Source: Cymodocea nodosa
Taxonomy: Eukaryota > Streptophyta > Magnoliopsida > Alismatales > Cymodoceaceae
Assembly: GCA_036874045.1 (NCBI GenBank)
Contig: JAZBRI010000004.1
Location: 1,798,001 to 1,862,000, forward strand
Direction: 5' to 3'
Length of the DNA stretch: 64,000 bases
Shown here: positions 34,378 through 47,100 of the stretch, piece after piece
How positions within the stretch are numbered: the stretch's first letter is position 1
Layout of the letters: each line of letters begins with the position of its first letter
Program-made: the position numbers and the translations under genes
Notes under the pieces: generated by a model
What the model was told of the DNA's origin: nothing
What the model saw: only the letters and a program-made list of their open reading frames with translations
Databases searched by the model: none

Positions 34378-36923
34378 ATGAACACGAGGAATAGAAAAGT
34401 ATTGGATAATACCAAAAGAATTACTGGTACGCAAGGGATCTTGGCATCCTATGAAGTTGGATGCCTTGGATCTTCTCACTGTTGCAGTAAGGATGTTTGC
34501 AACCAACGGGATTTCCAAAAAAGTGTTCTGCAAAATTATTCAAACTTCTGTAAGAGTGGCTTGCCTCAACAGATGTTTTTTCACAAGGATGGAGATTGGA
34601 AGGACTATCCAATAGACATGATTGGTTTAATCCAGGAGGATTTCAGGTTAAAAAAAGCAATTACTGAAGTTGCCTTTGAGGGTCGTCACTTACTGTTTGA
34701 CTTTGTTCACATGGTTCAAATAGATATTGATTCTGGTTGTCATAGGCATGTAGCATGGGTTGATAAAAATGGAGAGTCTTTTTATCCTGAAGTGTATGCT
34801 TGTCCTCATAAATCATGTGTGGATATTTGTTGTACCATAGCAGAAGATGAAAAACATGCAGGTCCTGTGCTGAGAGATTCGCGTGAAATAAAGCTGGAAA
34901 TCCCGGCAAGTCCTGCCGGGAGTTCAACACTGGAAGATTCCAAGATGATATGCTCCAGTGACAAGGAACCTGCGCGAATGAACATTGACTCTGCCGAATT
35001 GTTTGACACCAATGAGATGGTTGGGGAGAATGAGCCTATTTCTTTTGTCCCTGTGAAAGGTTCTTTTTTAAATGTTTTGGATGGAAAAATATCTAGACTC
35101 TTTGGTGGGGAGAACTTTGTTGCTGTGCAAAAGTTGCTGATGATGGGTATGAAATCCGTTATTGATGCAAAAGACATAGTTGGAATTTTTAACATTCCTC
35201 CAGCCAGTTCTTTATGGCAGATGAGGTTGAAACTTTTCCGGAAGAAGGTTGAAGTGACATCAGCTCACCGTGGCAATGCAAATGTCCGGTATGCATGGAT
35301 CGCCTCTTCAAGAGGGGCTGCTGAGGAGATCATGATACAAGGATTTAGGAAGGATGGGAAAGTTGGGGGACACGCATGCAGATCTATGTGTGGACCAGGC
35401 GTTCATCTCTCTCCTGCAAGTCATGCTAATACTAGGTCCCTTTTTCCTTGAACATTTTTCTTTATTTATTTATTTTTGGCTGAGCCATTATAAGTGCATT
35501 TACTTCTGTTTGTGGATAAATTTTCTGTTTCCTTCTGATTTTTATCTTTTTGTTCTTACAGTGTGCATTTTTCTGATGTTGACGAAAAAGGTTTAGTGCA
35601 TTTGATATTATGTCGCGTAGTACTGGGAAACCTGGAAATAGTTCATCCTGGTTCTCAGCAGTCTCAGCCTAGTAGTGAATCCTATGATAATGGAATAGAT
35701 AATTTTGAAAATCCAAACTGTTATATAATATGGAATATGAATGTGGACGCCCACATTTTTCCAGAATACATTGTGAGTTTAAGCATCGATTCTAAAACCA
35801 AAGGTGATTTCCTGGATCTTTGATGTTAATTGGTTTGTTAAGTCTATTGCCACACAAATAAATTTGACTATTATTTTACTGGTTGTTCCTAATCATTTAC
35901 ACAGAAAAATTGCTTTGGAAAGAAAGCATTTCTGCCCCATCTGAGATAACAAATCCCAGCTCTTCCGCCAGTACACTGCAGGTGCATTATGTAAACATCA
36001 CTTTGGCATACCAGAGCTTTTCGTTCAGCTTGACATTTTTGTTTTGAGAATTGTTCTATATTTTGTTAGACAGGCTTGTTGTAATTTTTAGTTCAGTATT
36101 ACCAACAGCTTAGGATTTAGAAAAATTCCAGTACATGTATGATCCATGAAATAATTTTGAGGAAAAGGATGCCATTAAGTAGTTAATATTTTGCTTAAAT
36201 CTATGAATATATGCTGTTGAAATTAGGATTATATACACATATTTATTATTGTTGAATGTTATTTATATATCTTTATTGTTCAACTTCTCTTTGTTTCAAA
36301 AGAAAGAAAATTTTATGCATAATCAGGGGGAGAATTATCAGCCTCTTCCCGGTTCAAGGGGGCACCTTCGTGAAAAGATTTGCTTTAATAGAACTCCTAG
36401 AGTTCCATCATCACCTTGGATGCCTATCTCAATGTTGTTTGCTGCAATATCCAACAAAGTAACACCTCAAGATTTGAATCTCGCTACCGCTTACTATGAG
36501 AAGTTCAAGGTTTGTTTCTCTATGCTTTTTGTTTTGTTTTTTTACTACACTTTCTGATCGGCTTTGCATTTCATTGATAGAGGAAAACAATTAGTAGGAT
36601 TGACTTGATCAAAAAGTTACGGCAGATAATTGGAGACAAAGTGTTGACTTCCACCATAATGCATCTTCATAAAAAGGTAGTCTAGCATTTTTGTGCATGC
36701 TTCACTGTTTATATCATCTTACGATTTCAGTTGTACTAGATTTAAACTATTTGTATTGTGAAACACATGATAAATTTATTACTACGAAGATTGCGTTTCT
36801 TTGTGAAATAGATATTGTGTTAATTTCATATGATATCCATGTGAATTTTAGGTCTCACTAGCGCCATACTGTTGTGGAATCTTGCATCCTCCATCTTCGG
36901 GCTCGATGCATTTTAATTCGTGA
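34378..36923 (+). CDS. SRO1: RCD1/SRO1-type protein (WWE, PARP-like, RST domains)
   Basis: Exons with GT-AG junctions and matching phases: 34378-35435, 35562-35803, 35905-35981, 36303-36509, 36581-36676 and probably 36852-36923, giving about 583 residues, close to Arabidopsis RCD1 (589). The WWE domain is at about 60-140 (MFFHKDGDWKDYPID, RHLLFDFVHMVQIDIDSG, HVAWVDKNGESFYPEVY). The PARP-like domain is at about 230-440 (HACRSMCGPGVHLSPASHA, FSDVDEKGLVHLILCRVVLG, YIIWNMNVDAHIFPEYIVSL). The RST domain is at about 488-560 (SPWMPISMLFAAISNKVTP, YYEKFKRKTISRIDLIKKLR). Known for the family: these nuclear proteins lack the usual PARP catalytic triad and act as hubs that bind transcription factors through RST, tuning oxidative stress, salt and hormone responses. 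The final exon is the weak point: without the last splice the frame stops at 36685 (KKVV), and another acceptor at 37275 would give KSSGFT. Coding looks intact. Confidence 0.9.
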
Positions 36924-38370
36924 AAGCAAATGCTTGGTGCAACGTTTTGAAAATAATGACTTCTTTATGGATTTAAAAATACAGGAATATGTCATAGATG
37001 TAGTCATTTATCAAATAATTTTGCACTTTGAATTTTCTAAGCGTTGTGCATGTGCTAGAAGCCTCTTGTTTAAAAGGACCATGTTTCTCTCTAGGAATCA
37101 CTTAATTCCTGCTCCTTCGACTGACTGGCTTTAGTATTTCAAAATCATATTTTCCTTGCACCTTTTTAGTTTTTCCCAACACTTGTGAGCTTTTGCAGTT
37201 TAAGAGTCGTCTGTGTTGCCAAATTATACGTTTTCTTCTATAATTTACTCATATTTCCCCCCCTTTTCCCTGCAGAAATCCTCCGGCTTCACGTGAACCG
37301 TTGAGGCAATAGGCGAGTGCAAGCTGCCAGGACCCCTTATTATTGGTCTTCCAAGCAAAATCTTAGTTGGAGAGTCCCCTACTTGCCGTAGAGAAGGTGT
37401 GTACATAGGTAACGATGGATTAAGTTGGCGGCGTGTTTGCTTTTATTCTAATTAGCTGATATTTCCACCTTTGGCTTCTGTGTACATCATGTTGGCTTGC
37501 ATGTCCCATTTGAATTCGGCTGAAACAGCCGATAATTGTCATCTGTTTCAAGTGGCGGCGGGGTTTAAGCCGCCAACCACCTTTTTTTCCTGTACTCAAT
37601 TACCTTGCCAGATGAACACGATAACCCGTACCATAAATAAGATGCAAAGGAGTGAGAGTACTTGAATGTTTTTTTTGTGTGTGTGAAAATCCATGTTTGT
37701 CTCCTCCAACTTTGGTGTTACCTGCATTCGTGTTCTGTACTCAGCGTATAACCACAGAATGGAAGATCATGATCAAAACTTACTGTTTAATAAGCTTTTG
37801 CGTAATTGTAATGTTTTTTCAATTCGATTTTCTTTTCTTTGAATTTGAAGTAGAAGACTTAAAAAAGTATGGTATTCGTTGTTGATTATTGAGATAGACG
37901 TAAGGGTATTCTGTACCGTTTATTTTGTGGTTGTATTTAAATAAATAAAGGAATTCTATAATGGAAAAATGTCATCACAATGAAAATTCTTGTTGAAGTA
38001 AACATGGGGACAATTTTGACAACAAAAGCTGGATCTTCACTTGCCAGGCCCACATTGTCGAAGATAATCTCGTTGCGGCCTCTTACCGTTTTCGGTATAA
38101 GTGATACAAACGCGTTACAAAATGAAATAACCGCCTGCCTTTCAATGAATAAAAGGAATCGGATCACATGTTATAAGAGTTTATTTTTGTTGTATGTATT
38201 GAAAGTGATATATTAAATTTTTATTATTTTGAAATGTTATTTACTGAGAAAGAGTAGACACATGGGATTTCTCAATCTCCATCCTCTGCACCCACACCAC
38301 AGCCTAACAGCTTCGTTTCCCACCTCAAAGCCGACGAACAGAAACGAGGGCGGTGGGGAAGACACAACCG
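36924..38370 (+). other. SRO 3' region and fibrillin upstream region
   Basis: It holds an alternative SRO splice acceptor (TTTTCCCTGCAG, ending 37275) and T-rich sequence with AATAAA at about 37943-37950, which could serve as poly(A) signal. From about 38260 the sequence becomes C-rich, the likely 5' UTR of the fibrillin gene. No other gene is seen. Confidence 0.4.
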
Positions 38371-41300
38371 ATGATGGCCCTCTTCCTCGCCCACAACCCC
38401 GTTCTCCTCCTCTCTGAGAACCCCACCGTCGTTCGCCACCCCCGCCACTCCTTCCCCACCAAATCCCTCTCCTTCCCCACGCCCCGCCCCGTCCGCTGCC
38501 TCCCCCAGGATAATCCCACCTCCGGGATCCCCGACGAGTGGGGGGAGAGGTCCGACCGGGACCCCGAGGCCCCCACGTCCCTGGACGAGGGCGAGTGGGA
38601 GAAGGATCCGGTCCAGACGACCAACGGCGTCGCTGGCGTGGGGTACGACGAGGACGAGGTCGGGGACCTGAAGCGATGCCTTGTGGACTCGTTCTACGGC
38701 ACCGAGCTCGGATTGAAAGCGTCACCCGAGGTCAGGGCGGAGGTGCTGGAGCTTGTCAATCAGCTGGAGGCCAGAAATCCCACTCCCGCTCCGACCGAGG
38801 CCTTAGAGGTTTTCGAGGGGAACTGGACCTTGCTGTAAGTGCACGCGCTTCAAGTGGTTTTCTATGTTTTTGTTTTCGTATTGCTTTTCTCTGCATTGCT
38901 GGTAGGGATGCGAAGAGGTTTGTTGCTGTTGTAAAGATGTTGTGTAAGGTTGAGCATCTGCTAGGTGGTCTTATTGCGAGCGAATGTGTGTGGTAGCTTC
39001 TCGTATAATGCGGTACGACCTTTTTTGAGAAAAAATGGCTGATTCTTATTAATAAATAGGGATCCACCCAAACGGGCGATAAATTACTGTAGATAAAAAA
39101 TGAAAAAACAAGAATGACATAAGGAAAAAAGAAAACAATTCAGCTTAATAAAAAATAGCCACAATCCCACAACAGGAAGGAAATCACTCTGTAAAGCCTG
39201 CTCAAATCTGGTTTTGAGTCCTAAAAAATAACTTTATTACTGTGAATCCACATTGTCCACAAAACTGCATGTATTTTAAGATCTCCGTGTGTTTCAGCTT
39301 CCCACATCCCTGTCAAAAGTTTCTGCAGCAATTGCAAGAAATCATGGAAACACCTACCTTGTTGAGCACTTCCCCTTTCTTTTGGAAAGGAGTTTTTTTA
39401 GTAATGAGGCAAAGGAAAAATAGATGATCCATGGTTTCCTCTACTCCACATGTGCTGCAAGCTAGATCGCTGCTTCCAGCCTATGACTTTTATAAATTTG
39501 GGTGAGCACTCTACCATGAAAAGCCAACCAAACAAAGAATTTTACCTTAAGGGGTGATTTAGCCTTCCACACCAATCTCTGCATTAACCATTTCTCAAAC
39601 ATAGTGAGGAGACTGTTATATGCATTACTGTCAGTAAGAATTATAGAACTAGACTTTGGCCACTTTGGTCTATCCTTTCTCTCCCTTGTGGTGGGAGCCA
39701 AAGACCCCACCTTTTCCAGTAGAGCCTCAATTCTTTCTATCTGATGAATTAAGATATCACAATGGAATTGGAGATTTCATTTCCATCCATGATTTTCATA
39801 ACATTCCATTGAAGCTATTGTTCCATCATTGCTTCTTGAGATAGACTACAGGTCAGAGAATTCTTCCCCTAAAACTGTGCTATCATCTATCTGCTTGTCT
39901 TGCCAGAATGAGGTTGAGTTGCCTGACATTACAGAGTAACTTTTGAATTCATCGTATTCATTCCACATCCATTGAACACCCTTCTAGAAAGGCAAACATT
40001 GAGCGCTCTTGGAAGGTCTGGTTTCTGAATAGTATTTGGAGTTAATGATTTTAAATGATATGGAATCCTCTTGGGTTTACCATCTCCAAAACCACTTCAC
40101 AAGCAAAGCCTTGTAATTAGAAAATAATAATGTAGTATGACTTGAATATGGTAGAACAGATGAATCGTGGGGAGGAATTCAACTACGTGGTTAGGAAGGT
40201 AAATTGAGCTTCTATGCTTGTTGGAATGGAGTGGATAACTGGATAAACGTATGTTTGACATGTATGAGTGGGTGTTTTGTTCAAGGAATTCAACTTTGAT
40301 TTCATGTTGGTCTTCAGTGAGGTTAAAAATGACACATGTGTCAGTGAAATTTCAACATATCAGTGATGTCAATGGAAATATGGGAAAAAATGTCATGTCT
40401 AAATAAAATTATCATGTTGATAATTGAAAAAACTACATGTGTTGGGAAAATTTCATTGACATGTATCAATGTTTGATTCTATGGTATTGCTCTGGCACTA
40501 GCATGTAGTGTTTTTTTTTGGGCATTATCTAGGCTATAAGTTGAAATTGACAATAAATATGCTTATCATATAACCTATTTTCTAATTTATGCTGCTAAAA
40601 ATGGCTTTTTCATTACACTTATGTTCCATCTCATGCATTCATATTTACCTTTAATTATAACAAAGTAATTGTCGTTGTTTGTATATTCATTGGACTAATT
40701 GCAATTTCAGTTACACAGCCTTCTCGGAATTGTTGCCCCTCATTGCATTTGGCTCAACACCATTGTTGAAAGTTGAGAAAATATCTCAAATGATAAACCC
40801 TAAAAGGTCCAACATACTGAATGTTGTGACACTCGGCAACCCCTTTGCTACCTTCTCTTTTAGTGCGTCCGCCTCTTTTGACATTCGAAGTCCATCAAGG
40901 ATACAGGTATTACTTTGTCGATCATATATGTTACAAACATATATAAAGATAGATTTTGTTCTGAAATTTGAATGATCAACCAAGGTATTGTTGCAAATTC
41001 TCATGTCATGCTTTGCTTCTGCATGTTGATATGATTCAAAGAAGATATATATATGTATTTATTTGGTACTTGTTAATTAGTACGAACAATTATCCAGTGG
41101 TTCACCATACATAATCTTGGTGATTTGCACATTAGCATGTTGATTTGACGTTTGCACGTTATGTTTTATGATCTGATATATGTGAAGATGATCATGCTAG
41201 ATTCATTCTATGCTATTCAAGATTTGCATGCACTGACGTATCTTTGTACTCACATATACATGAGAAGGTGCCAAACACAGCATGAATCAGATTGACTTGG

Positions 41301-43207
41301 GTGTTGTCTAGCCAAATCCTGAAAAAATGGGTTTGGGTTGTGCTAACCCATTTGGCAAGTCTTCCTATCTAGAGCCTGGCTTGCCATGGGTTCAGATTTA
41401 TGCAGCTCAAATTATTTTGTTACATGTATTGAAGTGGATTAGGTCAAAGTTGAATTGAATTGATTTTATATTGATTTAAAATATAAAAATTTGCTAATTC
41501 AATTACATTAAGCTTCAAGTGCTGCTCTTCCCTACAATTCAAGAGTTGTATAGGAACCTTATAAATCTACATGTATAAATTGCATTTAATATGTTAAAAG
41601 CGAAGTGAAATATTTTCACTAGTAAGTACTTAGTGTTTTAGTGGTTTGTGGCAATGGATGATTGGAAATGATTAGAGGAAAATGCAAAAATTGTATTAGT
41701 TAATCATGAAATAAATGTTCATGACTATTATGGGGAAGAAAAATTGAATATTCAAAAGAAAAAATTAACTTCAAATCATTAACAGTTGACTTCGAACTCT
41801 AGATGCAATCCATATGTAGATTCGGTTATAGTCATCATTTTTGGAAGAAAAGGATTTCATATGGTTGACCTACATAGTGGGATTATTGCTCAGATTATGT
41901 TGTTAAAGTCACTATTTTTGAAACCTAATTGGGTCAGCCAGTTAAACTAGGTTATACCAGAACTAGATGCAAAATTGAATTTTCTTTTTGTAAAACCGTT
42001 ATGACCGTCAAACCAGAGTGAATTAGATAAACCAAATTAAATCTATTATATCGGCTGTCTATTCCATATATACATACCAAAAAATAAAAAACCAACAATA
42101 CATTACTTGGAAATCCAAATTTTTTATGACCATTCAAGAAAATTAGTTCAAATCATTTATGAACTTTCAAAAAAAATGTTTAGGACAATTTATTGACCAT
42201 TCACTAAATGGTGGTGTATGTCATAATGACATGAACCACTTTAATTAAACCAAAACCAATGCACTTTGGGTTTAATTTTTAGTTTGGTTTCAAAAACCTT
42301 GGTTCTGGTCATGTTGAACACATTTTAAACCAATCCAGTTCAGGTTAATTAATATGGTTCTGATTACTTGGCATCCCCTTAAGATACCATCTCCTTTCTC
42401 CGTTATTTTCATTTTCCAATATGCATTCAATCTTCAGAATTTTCTTTTGATACTTGAATCACCGAAGCAGATGAACGGTGTTCCTATATCAATCTTATGT
42501 TCCCATCGATCTTATGGTTTATGATGGGTCATGGTCTTCTATTTAAGGAGGTTACGTTGATCAGTGAACTAACTACTAAGAGCCATTGGCTGATCTAAGA
42601 CCGCTACAAAAGCTCCCTGTATTGAATGAAATAGCTTCTGGAGAGGAAATCACATATTAATCTCTTCTCACCAGGAAACAGTGCTGAAGGATAAATTCTC
42701 AGTTTGTTAATTGAGATCTCTCTTTTTTTCCCCATATTATGCTAGCCTTACATTGGAACTAGATTTTGCATTTGTTTCATAGCCCCAGACCTTTTATACT
42801 GTTTCACATTCACTGGATCAACTGGTTGACTTCAACCGTCATTCGTTTTACTTGATGCTGCTGTACATGAAAACATCGTCCATTTGTTTCAGGTTCGATT
42901 TGAAGAGGGTATCTTTGATCCTCCCAAAATATCATCCACTGTTAACCTCCCTGAAGGCGTTGATGTTTTTGGTCAAAAAGTTGACCTATTGCCTGTGCAA
43001 GGTGCACTCAACCCCTTGCAACAGGCTGTGGGGAGCATGGCAAGTGCAATCTCTGGTCAGCCTCCGTTGAAGGTTCCCATCCCTGGTGAGGTGTCATCTT
43101 CATGGCTGTTAACGACGTTTCTGGACAACGATCTGAGAATCTCAAGAGGTGACGGTGGTTTGTTTGTACTAGTCAAGGAAGGAAGCCCTCTCCTAGACCA
43201 GTTGTAA
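38371..43207 (+). CDS. FBN2: Plastid-lipid-associated protein / fibrillin, FBN2-like, chloroplastic
   Basis: Three exons with consistent phases: 38371-38834, 40711-40906 and 42893-43207 (junctions TTGCT/GTAAGT, TTTCAG/TTACAC, ATACAG/GTATTA, TTTCAG/GTTCGA), giving 324 residues. The first ATG (38371) is followed at once by another; either could start. Residues 1 to about 45 are Ser/Pro/Arg-rich with few acids, a chloroplast transit peptide. An acidic linker (about 53-98) follows. The PAP/fibrillin domain runs from about 99 to the end: LKRCLVDSFYGTELGL, NPTPAPTEALEVFEGNWTLL, YTAFSELLPLIAFGSTPLLK, VRFEEGIFDPPKISS, SWLLTTFLDNDLRISRGDGG, LFVLVKEGSPLLDQL. The motif set is nearest the FBN1/FBN2 branch; FSELLPL and GGLFVL favour FBN2. 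Known for the family: plastoglobule and thylakoid lipid-associated proteins linked to jasmonate and light stress. Exon 1 is markedly GC-rich; intron 1 holds a LINE fragment. Confidence 0.92.
39021..39850 (-). mobile_element. 3'-end LINE fragment inside fibrillin intron 1
   Basis: The - strand reads LMQRLVWKAKSPLKVKFFVW then LAFHGRVLTQIYKSHRLEAA (about 39590-39470), the start of the zinc-binding RVT domain of plant L1 ORF2. The fragment runs to a typical 3' tail (ATTAATAAGAATCAGCCATT then TTTTTTCTCAAAAAAGG on the - strand) ending near 39021. It lies antisense to the host gene, well away from both splice sites, so it probably does not disturb splicing. The upstream extent (about 39850) is approximate. 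Confidence 0.65.
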
Positions 43208-43603
43208 CTTGTAAGCCACTCATGCATTTTCTGCCCTTCCTGTTCTTATCAGAATCGAGAGTGATCTACGTTTTCGTAAATGTTTACTTTTCAACGCTGC
43301 ATGCCCCACAGTAATTTGTAGTGTTTAGTGAACCATCTAGTGGATAGATCGTCAGATGATCATCGTTCCGAGTAACTAGATAAATATAGAATAAATTTGA
43401 GAAGTTTTATATGATCTTTGTTAGATGCAAAATCAATGTACCGTTTAAAAAAACGGTATAGCAGGATCTGTATAAAAGATTAATGTTAAATGTAGGCAAG
43501 AGATAGGCAAATAGGCACGATGGACAAAAGATTCATTATGAATGGTCTGAACCTGAAGGTGCAGTGTGATTCAGAAGGGTAAGGATTCACGTGATGCCGC
43601 TGA

Positions 43604-43911
43604 AGCTCGCCTTTCTTCCGAACTCACGGTTTCCGAAGATCACCGTTGACATCCTCTTTTGCCGAAATGCGACGTCACCCGAGCTCGCCCTTTCAACAAA
43701 CTCATGGAAAGTTCGCCGGATCACTGCTCACGCGTCCTCTCTCGCTGAAATGCGATGTCGCCGGAGAACTCGTCCTTCTTTCGAACTAACGAAAAGCTCG
43801 CCGATTACTACTCGCATCCTTTCGTCGAAACGCGACGCCGCTCCAGGAAGCCTTGCCCTTTGACTGCTATTATCATTGCTTACACCCTCATTTGCTAAAA
43901 CGCAACGCCAA
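43604..43911 (+). repeat. GC-rich tandem array of about 80-bp units, four copies
   Basis: Units start near 43604, 43682, 43767 and 43848. Each begins AGCTCGCC(C/T)TT or a variant, has a GAACTCA..GAAAG..CGCC middle, and ends with CATCCTTTCGCCGAAATGCGACGTC or a close variant (the fourth as CATTTGCTAAAACGCAACGCC). The units are GC-rich (many CpG), in sharp contrast to the AT-rich surroundings. The array starts about 400 bp past the fibrillin stop codon. The open frame 43591-43863 crossing it is a by-product. Function is unknown. Confidence 0.8.
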
Positions 43912-46032
43912 GTTAGCTATGCTAATTCTTAAATTTTTTTTTTGAATTTTAAAAGGTTGTATTGTAGCATCTGACATTCGATTTTAGCCCAATTGTGATT
44001 ATTTCTTTCTGTCTTCGATTTTGTGTATTGTAGCTATGCTATGTTATTGTTATTTACTTTATGTTGGAGATACTTCTTTTCGATAAATCCTACAAAACTG
44101 CATGGTGGCAGTACTTGTGATCTTCGCGAACATTCCAAACCCTAGACGTTTTGTTGATTTTAGCTAGAATCTCATGTTATAAATGAAGGAAAATGATTCA
44201 TGTTGGCCATGATCCCAAAGGCATTCATTATTCTTGTGCAAGATTTTTTTTATTTTTCTTTTTGATTTTGTATTTCATAGTTGTTTCTGTGTTATATATG
44301 CATATATTAATTTGTGTTGAATTGTTGGCTATGGTTAGAGATGATATAGACAGAAACTTATGAATAGTAAATGAGTAAATGATTTTTGTTGATTTGATTC
44401 TGTTCGAAGATTTAAAATTTTATAAATTTTCTTTGTAATGTATACATTTTTTCTTCAATTCATTTGCTACAATTTTCTAGTGTTGTACTACAAAATGCAT
44501 GGCAGTTATATTATAAAGTGCATATGCTTATTGGTACTAAAAATTTTGCATTAACAGGAACCACCTACAAGATTGACAACTTAGATTTAATGGCTCCATT
44601 TTTTCTCAAGATTTTACACTTGTTATTTTTTTTTCCTCATTGTTATAGCTTTTGCCTAGAGGTATGAAATTTTGGAAGGTACTATTTACAATATAATAAA
44701 CAAGAATATGCTCAAGTTCAATAATGAAGCTAGCAGTATGATTCTGATCCTTGACTCCTTATACAACTTAGTTTTGCAAACTACCTTGGGCTAACCAAGC
44801 TTAAACAAGTTTGAGAGTTTCATACACAATTTCATTTATGTAAAATTATTTTGAGTTACACTATTAATGCTTTTGCTTTTCTATTTGTCCAGGGAATAGT
44901 TTAATTTTCCATTTGATCTAGATGTTTCAAATGCCATAGATGAAATTGAAATTACAGTCTTGTGCTAGGTTAGCTCCTATTATTCACCTGCTCTTGAATT
45001 CACTTGAACTTAAAGTCAAATATGAAGTTATCTTGGATATCTAGTAATTATTGCAAAATGTGGTGGTGTGATTTGATTTTTAGCTTTTATAATCAGAAAG
45101 CATGATCTTCATGGAACTTGTTAAATGTTTTTGATGTGAAACATGAAGAACAATGGTTTTTGTTTCCCTTCAAAATTTTATAAACCATGCCATATATGAT
45201 TCGATTTATGGTTTTATGGGCAGTCTAACCAAATCAATCTGAAATAATGGTATATATGTAATTTATCAAGATATATCATAAACATAAACATATAAATAAT
45301 TTATGTTATATACATATACGAATCATATATTAATGTTAACAGATTATTAAATGATAAAGCTTAAAGATTATTATATAATAAAGATTAGCTTATATGAAAA
45401 ACTGTTGTATTTTATTGATGATACATATTCAATATGGTGATTGCTGTATTTTATCGATGATACAATATATTCATCTACAAACTAAAATTCAAGAAAGAAA
45501 AGAAAATCACTTTTTACATCAATTGTTGCTAAAATCAAGAAATGCTATTTTTTTACTCGTAGCACTTTCTTATTTTGTTTCAAAACCCCTCTCTCATACC
45601 CATAGCCATGTTTTACAATTTCAAATGATTTCAAGTGCAACTATGGAACTGTAGTGATTAGCAAATCAAAATAGTTTAGAAAGTCCTAATAGAAATGTAT
45701 TTCATGATTGTCATTAGTTACTCATAGTTAATATGTTTTGTCCTTGTAGAAATGCATTCATGATTGTCATTTGTTATTTTTGTGAGCTTTGACAATTTTT
45801 ATGGTTTTTATGCTTGTTACTAAAATGCATATCATGATTGTGATTAATTACTTATAGTTAATATGTTGGTTTATTGAAAATAATACATGAATGAGCTTAT
45901 TGCATTGTTTTGTAATTGTTATTTGAATTTCGTGGTTGAAATATATATGAAATAAATGGAAGGAAATGCATGTGTGAGTTGTATTTTTCCATATTCATTA
46001 CTTATGATTTATATATATATTGTAATTTAGAT
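43912..46032. other. AT-rich intergenic DNA
   Basis: No gene recognised. It probably includes the left arm of the PIF/Harbinger element that follows, but no inverted repeat or target duplication could be placed. Repeats of ATTCATGATTGTCATT occur near 45705 and 45755. Confidence 0.4.
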
Positions 46033-46855
46033 ATGACTACTTCAGATAACACAAGTCAAGGTGGAGGAAGAACGTATACAAGTTGAAATGCAAATGTTGA
46101 TCAAATATTTTTAGGTTTTTTAGAAAATGTTTTAAAAGAGGGGAATGAAAAAACACATGATGGAAAAACCAAAGTAGAGACGTAGAATAAAGTTATAGAT
46201 AAATACAATAAAGAGACAAATACAGACATCATAAAGAAAAATATTGATAATCAAATAAATACATAGCAATAGATGTATTAAGATTATACTAAAATTTTAA
46301 ATCAAAGTGAACGAAGATGAAATTATATTCAAGATCATACAAACATTCCAAATGAAATATGGAATAAATTTGTTAAGGTAACAATTTTTTTATATATACA
46401 TAACTAGCATGTGTTAGAAATATATACTAAACAAATTTTCAATCTAATTATAGAAATATCTAGATTGTCATTCGTTAAAAGAAAGTCATGTCTTATTTAT
46501 GAGCAACTTTAGATGTTATTTGAATGTAATATGACTACAAAGAATATCAATAGAGTTAATCAAGATAATAATGAAGTCAAACAAGATGTATCAGATCTGG
46601 ATGTAGAAGAAGAAATGACACCACCATCAATTCAAAGTCAATTTTACACTACCAACTGAAAGCCCACTAGACATGGATGCTAACATATTTACAATGTTTG
46701 GTTCTACGTCAAGAAAATCTAATGAGATAAGCAAAAGGGAGAAGCATGCATGATCACATGTAGAGTTACAACAAATTATCACCTCCTCATTTAAAGATGT
46801 TGCAAATGCTATTATAAGCTTATGTGAAAAAGAAAATAACAAAGATACACATTGA
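46033..46855 (+). pseudogene. Myb/SANT-like (Myb_DNA-bind_3) ORF of PIF/Harbinger
   Basis: From the ATG at 46033: TTSDNTSQGGGRTYTS, then NANVDQIFLGFLENVLKEGN, KTHDGKTKVET, NKVIDKYNKETNTDI, KKNIDNQINT, and after stop-interrupted codons NEIWNKFVK. This is the Trp-rich Myb/SANT fold of L10-interacting-Myb-like proteins; three of its Trp codons (TGG) now read TGA or TAG, an easy transition path. A probable intron separates it from a second exon at about 46452 (KYLDCHS..., family equivalent KHPDCKPF). The product would have bound element ends and assisted the transposase. The same ORF recurs at 1871-2874. Confidence 0.75.
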
Positions 46856-47100
46856 ATGATCTATTATGATAATATAATTAATATACAATAGCATCAGTTT
46901 GAAGTTCAAGAGTGACAAATTGAAATACAAGATAAATTGTTAGAATTGAAATTAAAACAAGGAAGTCATACATTTGATGCTATGCAAGTATTGCTGCAAA
47001 TCCCATGTTGATTTGATAAAGTAATTTATAAACCTTCTAGAGGATAGGAGATTTGAATGGTTATAGTATAATTTATCATAGATATACTTTTGCATTATTC

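Noticed and set aside
38353..38370. Upstream GTG as the fibrillin start
   Set aside because: The frame is open to a GTG at 38353, but nuclear genes start at ATG. The tandem ATGs at 38371 and 38374 fit the transit-peptide start.
38237..38725. 162-residue Arg/Gly-rich frame antisense to fibrillin exon 1
   Set aside because: It is the reverse-strand shadow of a GC-rich coding exon whose sense frame has clear conservation and splice sites.
43591..43863. 90-residue frame over the GC-rich tandem array
   Set aside because: The units differ by indels that are not multiples of three, so the frame is not maintained from unit to unit as a repeat protein would be.
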